Shown one piece after another: positions 1 to 5,293 of a stretch of 14,694 bases of DNA. The number at the start of each line of letters is the position of its first letter. Position 1 is the first letter of the stretch. The notes beneath the pieces were generated by a model. The model searched no databases. It saw only the letters and a list, made by a program, of their open reading frames with translations, and was not told where the DNA came from. The position numbers and the translations under genes are program-made. This DNA is from Dehalococcoidales bacterium (GTDB lineage Bacteria > Chloroflexota > Dehalococcoidia > Dehalococcoidales > Fen-1064). The stretch lies in the NCBI GenBank assembly GCA_028713395.1, contig JAQTOJ010000019.1, positions 1 through 14,694 of the forward strand, given 5' to 3'.

Positions 1-985
1 AGACGCCATAAATATCGATCGAGGTACCGCTGACCGTCTCCGTGACGGTATATTTACCCACTAAATCTGGTGTGAAGGATGGATTTTGATCGTTCTTTAC
101 ATCAATAACGGCTTTGGTACCGGCGGGACCGGCTACTTTCCAGTTATAAGGCCACTGACTTTTGCCATGCAATAAAACCGGCACCCCGATAGGCACCGTT
201 TTCAAACCTGTGCTGACTGAATACGGCATCTTGGCGCTGACGGTCACATTGGCGGTGTATTTGCCGCTTGAAGTCGTGACAGTCAACTTGAAAACCGCGT
301 CCTCTGCCAGGATCAAGGAATCGGGATTGATCGCTTGCACTACCCAACGGTCGAGTTGCTTCAGGTTATCCAGCAAGGCGGTTTTGTAATCGAGGGCGGG
401 CGCCAGGGTAACGGCGGCGGTTTCCAAACTTGCATTATCTATCTGAGCTTCTACGCCGGAAACCTGCGTCCACTGATATGAGGTGATGGTGGAATTATCC
501 AGTATCGTCACCGCTGCTTTTAAATTAACGCTAGAAGCGGGATCTGCTTCCTGGGCGCTCCCCGCGCTCACAAGCACGGCAGCGGTGGGCTGCAAAGCCA
601 CATCGCGGCTGGAGGTTTGTCCGGCAACAATGTTTACAGTTTGTGTCGTAGCGGTGTAGTTGGTCTTTTTAAAGGCGACCGTATAAGAACCGATAGGTAA
701 ATTGGTTGTGAATGTGCCGTCATTGGCAGAAGTAAGCGTCACCGGCGTGATCGATGCATCAGCCGTGACTGTCACAGTAACTCCGCTTAATGCCTGGTTG
801 GTCAACCCGTTGCTGACCTTACCGGAGAAAGTGCCGGTATTAATGCCGTTTTGCCCGGCGGGTCCGGTCGGGCCGGTTAATCCGGTAGCGCCGGTGCATC
901 CCGCTACCGTCAAAATAGTAGCGAGCAAAATCGCGAGTACAGGGAAGGGGTACCATTTGGTCAATTGTTTTCTGTTCACAACCAT
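1..985 (-). CDS. Surface lipoprotein with collagen-like linker and carboxypeptidase-regulatory-like domain (partial, C-terminus off left edge)
   Basis: The frame is open from the ATG at 985 to the window edge (about 328 codons). A GGGAGGAG ribosome site lies 3-4 bases upstream; the GTG two codons later is an alternative start. The N-terminus is a lipoprotein signal: NRKQ, a hydrophobic run (about residues 13-28) and a lipobox ending in AGC at Cys30. It is followed at once by five Gly-X-Y triplets (residues 32-46) and then a beta-rich segment of the carboxypeptidase-regulatory/Cna-B type (about 50-125; motifs GKVSNG, ALSGVTVTV, GSYTVAFKK). The rest (about 126-328) is Thr/Val-rich and Ig/PKD-like. 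A lipid-anchored, extracytoplasmic protein is well supported. The missing C-terminus could hold the functional part; from memory of similar Chloroflexota proteins a multihaem cytochrome region is possible, but no CxxCH motif is visible here. Confidence 0.72.
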   Translation of the reverse strand, partial: MVVNRKQLTKWYPFPVLAILLATILTVAGCTGATGLTGPTGPAGQNGINTGTFSGKVSNGLTNQALSGVTVTVTADASITPVTLTSANDGTFTTNLPIGSYTVAFKKTNYTATTQTVNIVAGQTSSRDVALQPTAAVLVSAGSAQEADPASSVNLKAAVTILDNSTITSYQWTQVSGVEAQIDNASLETAAVTLAPALDYKTALLDNLKQLDRWVVQAINPDSLILAEDAVFKLTVTTSSGKYTANVTVSAKMPYSVSTGLKTVPIGVPVLLHGKSQWPYNWKVAGPAGTKAVIDVKNDQNPSFTPDLVGKYTVTETVSGTSIDIYGV

Positions 986-1046
986 TGCTCCTCCCTTTTA
1001 TCAGGTACATGGGAAACAATTGTAACTAATCTCCATAAAAATGTAC

Positions 1047-1076
1047 GTGATAAAAGTCTCTTACGTATATTATCAA
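1047..1076 (-). promoter_or_regulatory. Possible promoter of the lipoprotein gene
   Basis: On the reverse strand TTGATA (1071-1076) is separated by 18 bases from TATCAC (1047-1052). The match is modest (5/6 and 4/6). It would give a leader of roughly 55 bases before the ATG at 985. This stretch is AT-rich, so chance matches are likely. Confidence 0.3.
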
Positions 1077-1117
1077 CCATAAATAATAACAAGAGTTTTT
1101 GCCCGATTATATAGGGA

Positions 1118-1242
1118 GTAGTACCTGTATTTTATGAAAATATGCCTCGTACTACCGTTAATACCTGGAGGTTGAAGACTTCAAGGGTAATATATCCAGG
1201 TGTATCGATTGTACGAACAAAGTCCGGGTGTCACATCCCGGA
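1118..1242. other. Intergenic region with several inverted repeats; candidate structured RNA or leader, unidentified
   Basis: This describes the 448-base gene-free stretch 986-1433. Visible pairings are GTAGTAC 1118-1124 with GTACTAC 1149-1155, TATTTT 1128-1133 with AAAATA 1137-1142, ACCTGGA 1163-1169 with TCCAGGT 1195-1201 enclosing TTGAAG/CTTCAA (1172-1177/1179-1184), CGTAC 1148-1152 with GTACG 1211-1215, and TCCGGG 1223-1228 with CCCGGA 1237-1242. The 1148-1152 segment can pair with either 1121-1124 or 1211-1215, so two exclusive folds exist. Wobble extensions favour the reverse strand for the first helix and the forward strand for two others, so the strand is undecided. Read in reverse it would be a leader upstream of the lipoprotein gene. 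Read forward it would end at the hairpin 1301-1331. It does not match a riboswitch class I know. Apart from that hairpin, nothing else is evident in 1243-1433. Confidence 0.35.
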
Positions 1243-1300
1243 TTTGCCCCCATGTTTACCGCCCGTTTACGAATTAAACAATTAGGCCGTGTAGACAACA

Positions 1301-1331
1301 AAGAAGGCTCTCCAAAATGGAGAGCCTTCTT
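1301..1331 (-). terminator. Rho-independent-like terminator downstream of the 99-aa gene
   Basis: A perfect 13-bp stem (AAGAAGGCTCTCC / GGAGAGCCTTCTT) closes a 5-base loop. On the reverse strand it follows the stop of the 1434-1733 gene by about 100 bases and is followed by TGTTGT. The U-rich part is inside the 3' arm (CCTTCTT), as in the 3762-3795 hairpin. It could also stop forward transcripts. Confidence 0.65.
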
Positions 1332-1433
1332 GCACGTTTCTATTGCTTTCTCTGTTCCACTAGCTGATTTACCGCGTTACCTCATAAGCTTGCGGTGGTT
1401 TCAATAGCGTTGATTAAAGGTGAACGCAGATAA

Positions 1434-1733
1434 TCAGGCTTTTTTGCCCTTGATCGGCGCCGTGCCGAATTGCCCAAGTTGCACGCTGCCGGTCAAGTCC
1501 GAATCGGTAACCTTACAATCAAAAGAAAGGTTGATCTGCCCGCCCATGGGGCTGGGCACGGAAATAGACCATTTGGCTTTATCGCCCTCGGCGATGCCGG
1601 TGAAATTCTGGCTGCCGCGCGAGGTCTGGTAGGAGCCGCTTAACGTGCTGCCATCGCATTTAAAACTGACATTGCCGGTCTGCGCCCCCATCGGAGTATC
1701 AATGGTTACATTATACGTCCCGTTTATAGCCAT
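1434..1733 (-). CDS. Small conserved protein of 99 aa with two similar halves, function unknown
   Basis: The ATG at 1733 has a strong ribosome site (GGGAGGGA, 5 bases away) and its own near-consensus promoter. The protein has no signal peptide or membrane segment and looks like a compact beta protein. It contains an internal duplication. The first half has TPMG (13-16), Cys26, LSG (31-33) and FTG (44-46). The second half has SPMG (61-64), Cys73, LTG (80-82) and IKG (94-96). The second copy is thus shifted by 48-50 residues, with one cysteine at the matching place in each. I have a vague recollection of similar small domains as stand-alone proteins and as extensions on flavin oxidoreductases in Chloroflexota and Actinobacteria; I cannot confirm this here. 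It stands alone, separated from ddh by 222 bases. Confidence 0.8.
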   Translation of the reverse strand: MAINGTYNVTIDTPMGAQTGNVSFKCDGSTLSGSYQTSRGSQNFTGIAEGDKAKWSISVPSPMGGQINLSFDCKVTDSDLTGSVQLGQFGTAPIKGKKA

Positions 1734-1762
1734 CTTCGTCCCTCCCTAAAATTGGTTTACTT

Positions 1763-1791
1763 ATGGTATGGCTTTCGTTTTCTTTTGTCAA
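1763..1791 (-). promoter_or_regulatory. Sigma70-like promoter of the 99-aa protein
   Basis: Reverse strand TTGACA (1786-1791, perfect -35), a 17-base spacer, then TACCAT (1763-1768, 4/6 match to -10). Predicted start about 1756, leaving a short leader that contains the ribosome site. The rest of the 1734-1955 gap holds only a weak palindrome (AGACAA/TTGTCT around 1835-1850) and no clear terminator for ddh. Confidence 0.7.
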
Positions 1792-1955
1792 GCAGTTATT
1801 TCTCCGGGATTATGCGTTTATTAGCATTGTATTAGACAAGATTTTGTCTTGCCTCACAAACCAATTTTTCAACAAATTCGTTACTGTCAAAACCTAACTT
1901 ACCTGAACCAGACGATGACCACCCACTAATCGGCCAAAGGAGGGAATTCTTTGAT

Positions 1956-2933
1956 CTACATAAATTTACTGCGGAGGATTTCCGGCGAATGCGGACTAAG
2001 CAGCGCCGGCGGGATATCCAGCATCGTGTAGGCGCCTTTGCCGCCCTGTTGTTTCAAGCGGAATGCTGCCCGGGCGCAAGCTACCAGGACGCTGCCGGTA
2101 AATTCCGGGTTGCTATCCAGTTGACAGCGGTATTCCAATATCGCTTTGTTCGTTTCCCCGGTCACGCCGGAAGTGAGGACAAAGCCGCCGTGGGGATAAA
2201 CTACGTGTTTTTTATTCATCTCGTCCTGGGTGATAAAGACCACCTCGGTGTTGTAATCGGAGTAATAGTTGCGCATCTCGCAGATTTCCTGTTTGATTTT
2301 TTCTTTGTCCGCGTGCTCCGCCGCAACAATGTAGACCACGCGTTTGTGCATCTGCCGCTTGGAAAATTCCGGGTTCTTGCCCGCCCTTACCTGCTGGATG
2401 GCTTCATTGATGGGGATAGTGTACTGCCGCGCATCCAGTACGCCTTTCACTTTGCGAGCCGCGTCCGAGTGACCCTGGCTGACCCCGATGCCCCAGAAAG
2501 TGTAAGCCTTGCTGCCGGGTAAAAAGGCATCACCATATACTCTTTCCAATGAAAAAATACCCGGGTCCCAACCCGCGGAAATGACTGAAACATTCCCCCT
2601 TTCTTTGGCAATCGCGTCCATCTTCTGGAAATACGCGGGAATTTCAGCATGGGTATCGAAGCTATCGACGGTATTGAACAGTTTCGCAAATGCCGGACCC
2701 TGAACCGGGGTGTCCTCTTTAGAGCCACCGCAGAGAATTGCGACATCGATTTTCATATCCCGCGGCAGAGTGAGTCTTTCACTGCTATGTACGTGCACGC
2801 CGGGCAGTTCGCCTTCAACCGCCGCCGGACGCCGGGAGAAAACGGCGGTCAACTCCATGTCTGCATTTTTTTCCAGCGCGGCTTTGACGCCTTTACCCAA
2901 ATTGCCATAACCTACGATTGCAACGCGTATCAT
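1956..2933 (-). CDS. ddh: meso-Diaminopimelate D-dehydrogenase
   Basis: This enzyme reversibly converts L-tetrahydrodipicolinate, ammonia and NADPH to meso-diaminopimelate in one cytoplasmic step (EC 1.4.1.16), bypassing the four-step branch of lysine/peptidoglycan precursor synthesis. The 325-aa length matches the family. Visible hallmarks are the nucleotide-binding GYGNLG (8-13), SRR (33-35, expected to contact the NADP 2'-phosphate), CGGS (68-71), VDSFDTH (89-95), GWDPG (121-125, with the Asp equivalent to the catalytic-site Asp of the Corynebacterium enzyme), FWGIGVSQGHSDA (146-158) and a C-terminal MLDIPPALLSP. I chose the ATG at 2933 because GGAGG lies 7 bases upstream. The ATG two codons earlier is only 1 base from it, and the frame open to 3002 would add a non-homologous tail. 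The gene is monocistronic and not beside other lysine genes. Confidence 0.95.
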   Translation of the reverse strand: MIRVAIVGYGNLGKGVKAALEKNADMELTAVFSRRPAAVEGELPGVHVHSSERLTLPRDMKIDVAILCGGSKEDTPVQGPAFAKLFNTVDSFDTHAEIPAYFQKMDAIAKERGNVSVISAGWDPGIFSLERVYGDAFLPGSKAYTFWGIGVSQGHSDAARKVKGVLDARQYTIPINEAIQQVRAGKNPEFSKRQMHKRVVYIVAAEHADKEKIKQEICEMRNYYSDYNTEVVFITQDEMNKKHVVYPHGGFVLTSGVTGETNKAILEYRCQLDSNPEFTGSVLVACARAAFRLKQQGGKGAYTMLDIPPALLSPHSPEILRSKFM

Positions 2934-2969
2934 GCTCATTCCTCCGTAAACAGCTTGAGTAGATGCAAA

Positions 2970-2998
2970 ATTATACAACCTAAAATTAAAAATAACAA
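2970..2998 (-). promoter_or_regulatory. Promoter of ddh
   Basis: Reverse strand TTGTTA (2993-2998), 17-base spacer, then consensus TATAAT (2970-2975). The predicted start near 2963 leaves a leader of about 30 bases. Its -35 box lies 8 bases from the -35 box of the divergent promoter at 3007-3035. Confidence 0.6.
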
Positions 2999-3006
2999 TC
3001 ACGGGA

Positions 3007-3035
3007 TTGATTGACAGGAAAGGTTTGTATAGAAT
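3007..3035 (+). promoter_or_regulatory. Promoter of the 209-aa conserved protein
   Basis: TTGATT (3007-3012), 17-base spacer, TAGAAT (3030-3035). A TTGACA overlaps the -35 region at 3011-3016 but would give a 13-base spacer, which is too short. Predicted start about 3042. Confidence 0.5.
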
Positions 3036-3068
3036 GAGGTTGAAAACGGCGCTCAGGAGGGTAAAGCA

Positions 3069-3698
3069 GTGGCTGATGAATTAGGCAAAATTGAGAAACC
3101 GGGTTTGGAACAATACCGCGGTAAACGCAAGCTTTATGTCGTGCCCCTGATTTACGGCGGCGAACAAGCGCCTGCCGATTATATTGAAAAATACGAGCGT
3201 TACTGGATACAGGTCACCGAGCAGATCAATGCTCAATCTGCAAAAGTGGGCGCAATCAAGCGGATTTACCACGAATCGGTGGCGACCGGTGGTAAAGAAG
3301 GTATAGAAGTCATTGAAAAGATGAAGGTATTGAGCCACCGAATTGCCCGGGAAAAGGTAGATGAAGGCGCCGCGCTGGAAGCGTTAGAAGAAATGGAGCT
3401 GGTAGATGAATGTATGGATTGGGAACGCTGCCTGATGATCGGGTTTTTCAGCCATAAAGTGGCGGAAACAGTCACCAAAGCCTACCGGGAATCAACCGCC
3501 AAACGCTACGCGCAGATCAGCCGCCGCATCGATGAAACCCTGCAAGAAAACGAAATCGGCGTTTTGTTTATCCGGGAAGGGCATGCCGTGCAATTTGCGC
3601 CGGATATCGATGTATTCATGGTCGCGCCCCCGGCGTTGGATGAAGTGCACCGCTGGCTGAGAAACCGGCGGGAAGCTAAAGAGGAAGCAGATTCTTAA
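3069..3698 (+). CDS. Conserved hypothetical protein, 209 aa, function unknown
   Basis: A GTG start with AGGAGG 8 bases upstream is the best choice. I do not recognise the family with confidence. The product is soluble and charged, with long helices in the middle (about residues 45-125, rich in Glu/Lys, possibly coiled). A second region GFFSHKVAETV (about 125-135) leads to ISRRIDETL and then a mixed alpha/beta tail: IGVLFIREGHAVQFAPDIDV (about 161-180) and VAPPALDEVHRWLRNRR (about 185-202). The tail, with hydrophobic strands around REGH and then PPALDE, looks like a compact folded domain and is the part most likely to be conserved. There are no transmembrane segments, signal peptide or cysteine clusters. 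It is divergent from ddh and convergent with the DUF1015 gene, so it is probably a single-gene transcript. Confidence 0.8.
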   Translation: MADELGKIEKPGLEQYRGKRKLYVVPLIYGGEQAPADYIEKYERYWIQVTEQINAQSAKVGAIKRIYHESVATGGKEGIEVIEKMKVLSHRIAREKVDEGAALEALEEMELVDECMDWERCLMIGFFSHKVAETVTKAYRESTAKRYAQISRRIDETLQENEIGVLFIREGHAVQFAPDIDVFMVAPPALDEVHRWLRNRREAKEEADS

Positions 3699-3761
3699 GT
3701 GTGCTATTCTAAGATTCCCGTCCCGATTGATTACGGGATGTGCACTTTCGCGGGAGTGGGA

Positions 3762-3795
3762 ATAAGAAGAAGGGCATTAACGCCCTTCTTCTTAT
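3762..3795. terminator. Bidirectional terminator between convergent genes
   Basis: A perfect 14-bp stem (ATAAGAAGAAGGGC / GCCCTTCTTCTTAT) closes a 6-base loop. It lies between the stop of the forward 209-aa gene (3698) and the stop of the reverse DUF1015 gene (3868), so it can end both transcripts. A weaker hairpin, TCCCG/CGGGA, is at 3721-3738. Confidence 0.78.
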
Positions 3796-3867
3796 AGATT
3801 GGTAACGGAATCCGGAACACCTCCCAAGATTGCTGAGCCACGATTTTATCAGGCCGAGCAAAAACGC

Positions 3868-5178
3868 CTAGTATAAGGTATTCACTACCAGTCCGGCGGG
3901 GGCTTTAGGGTAAAAATAGGTGGATTTCCGCGGCATTTTTACGCCGGCATCGGAGACTTCTTTGATCAGTTCCGGATTCACCGGTTTGACAAAGAAAGCC
4001 ATCTGATATTCACCTTTCAGTAATTTATTGACGGTGTCCTGACGATCGACGACATAACTAATTTTAGATTCGTCGCTGAAACCTGCGGTTAAGCCTAAAA
4101 CCTTTTCCAGAATAATGTTATCGACAATCGAGACATCCAGTTTGCGATAAATTGGATTCTTGAAATAAGGCATGGTTTCAGCGAGTTTTTCCGGTTGCCG
4201 CAGAGTCATTACCAAGACGCTCGCCGCGCCTTTTTCCAGGCAGGCGATCCGCACGAATTTGTTATCACCCTGGAGGGTATCCACCTCTTGCCAGACGCCG
4301 GGCTTGGTGAGCGGCAGCCAGAGCAGGTCAAAACATGTTTGCAGTTTCTCCACAAAACCCGAGTACGTAGCGGGTGAAAGGTTATGTAAGGCGCGGTGGG
4401 GAGCTAAAATCACCAGGCCGGGGTCATCGAAATCCACCAGTGTCATCATGATAAAGTTACAAGCATCATCCGGGGTGGCGCCGGGCGCGGCCATTTTTTC
4501 ACGGCGGTAAGCCAGGGCGCTGGTATAGCGGTGATGCCCGTCCGCTACATATAAAGGTTGGCCCGTAAAATGTTGCGATATCTGTTTCACAATGGCGGTA
4601 TCCGTGACGGCGCGGATCACGTGCCGTTCACCTTCCGGCAAAGTGGCGTCCATCACCGGGGTCAATTTTTCCTGCGCCGCCAGCAATTTAGCAAGGGCGC
4701 GTGTTTTATCCTGGTACATCGATAAAACCGGGCTGGTATTCACCTGCACCTGCCGCAGAACATTGATACGGTCGCTGACATGCACGGCGATGACATTTTC
4801 GTGGGGTTTGACGATGCCGTTCTCCCACTCTTCCAGCCGCACGCGGGCAATGATGCCCCGCCGCATTTGGGTTTTGCCGTTAACAGTGAAATAGTGGTCG
4901 TCGATATAGATGGCAGGTTGTTTTTCGGGTTTCAGCACGCCGTCTTTAAGCCACTGCTGTAACACCATGGAGGCGCGAGTGTACTTGTTGTCATGCGCGC
5001 TGTCCCGAGGTGATGATTCCGCATCCTCGATACGGATGAAGTTGTGGAGGTCCCGCCGGTTCAATTCGGCGTGCAAAGCCGGGGGGATAATGTCGTAAGG
5101 GGGGCAGATTACGTTGGAAAGGTCTTTTATAAGGGCCTGGTTGTAACGCAAGCCGCGGAAAGGTAAAACGTCAGCCAT
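3868..5178 (-). CDS. DUF1015 family protein
   Basis: The 436-residue product matches the DUF1015 (PF06245) family in length and order of motifs. It has PFRGLRYN followed by LSNVICPPYDII near the N-terminus, a middle region ending in VHVSDRINVLR, a signature VADGHHRYTSALAYRR (DGHHR at residues 213-217), and a C-terminal part with VVD and FFVKP. The DGHHR signature recalls nucleotide-binding loops of ParB-like proteins; I know of no firmly established reaction, so the biochemical role is left open. No signal peptide or membrane segment is present, so it should be cytoplasmic. I prefer the ATG at 5178, with TAAAGGA 5 bases upstream; an ATG two codons earlier overlaps the ribosome site. It is divergent from ligA with overlapping promoter regions. 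Confidence 0.9.
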   Translation of the reverse strand: MADVLPFRGLRYNQALIKDLSNVICPPYDIIPPALHAELNRRDLHNFIRIEDAESSPRDSAHDNKYTRASMVLQQWLKDGVLKPEKQPAIYIDDHYFTVNGKTQMRRGIIARVRLEEWENGIVKPHENVIAVHVSDRINVLRQVQVNTSPVLSMYQDKTRALAKLLAAQEKLTPVMDATLPEGERHVIRAVTDTAIVKQISQHFTGQPLYVADGHHRYTSALAYRREKMAAPGATPDDACNFIMMTLVDFDDPGLVILAPHRALHNLSPATYSGFVEKLQTCFDLLWLPLTKPGVWQEVDTLQGDNKFVRIACLEKGAASVLVMTLRQPEKLAETMPYFKNPIYRKLDVSIVDNIILEKVLGLTAGFSDESKISYVVDRQDTVNKLLKGEYQMAFFVKPVNPELIKEVSDAGVKMPRKSTYFYPKAPAGLVVNTLY

Positions 5179-5211
5179 GTGCATCCTTTAACTTAGATTC
5201 TCTATGTCCAG

Positions 5212-5239
5212 TTTATAGGATTGGCAATAGGGAGGGCAA
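5212..5239 (-). promoter_or_regulatory. Promoter of the DUF1015 gene
   Basis: Reverse strand TTGCCC (5234-5239), 16-base spacer, TATAAA (5212-5217). It lies inside the 115-base gap shared with the ligA promoter; its -35 box falls where the ligA -35 contact region would be. Confidence 0.45.
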
Positions 5240-5254
5240 GGTGATTTTCCCTTC

Positions 5255-5263
5255 TGCTATAAT
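5255..5263 (+). promoter_or_regulatory. Extended -10 promoter of the ligA operon
   Basis: TGCTATAAT is a perfect extended -10 element (TGnTATAAT). No good -35 hexamer stands 17 bases upstream, which is acceptable for this promoter type. Predicted start about 5270, 24 bases before the TTG start codon. Confidence 0.6.
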
Positions 5264-5293
5264 ACTCTCAGGAAAAACCCCGGGGGTAAGCGC

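Noticed and set aside
1118..1260. Resemblance to a GEMM (c-di-GMP / cGAMP) riboswitch because of GGGCAAA next to a GC hairpin on the reverse strand
   Set aside because: The conserved core (ACGCAAAGCC and the GGTAGGTAGC side) and the tetraloop-receptor layout are missing, so only an unclassified structured region is reported.
1937..1953. Perfect-looking forward ribosome site (AAAGGAGG) followed by TTG at 1951
   Set aside because: The frame ends after about 26 codons, runs antisense into the 3' end of ddh, and has no promoter; treated as chance.
1989..2522. Forward open frame of 177 codons opposite ddh
   Set aside because: It mirrors the ddh coding frame; ddh has full family motifs, while this frame has none and no start signals.
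2934..3002. Longer ddh frame starting at 3002
   Set aside because: The extra 23 residues do not look like Ddh and would cover the ddh promoter; the ATG at 2933 has a proper ribosome site.
3011..3035. TTGACA at 3011-3016 as the -35 box of the forward promoter
   Set aside because: The spacing to TAGAAT is only 13 bases; the overlapping TTGATT at 3007 gives 17.
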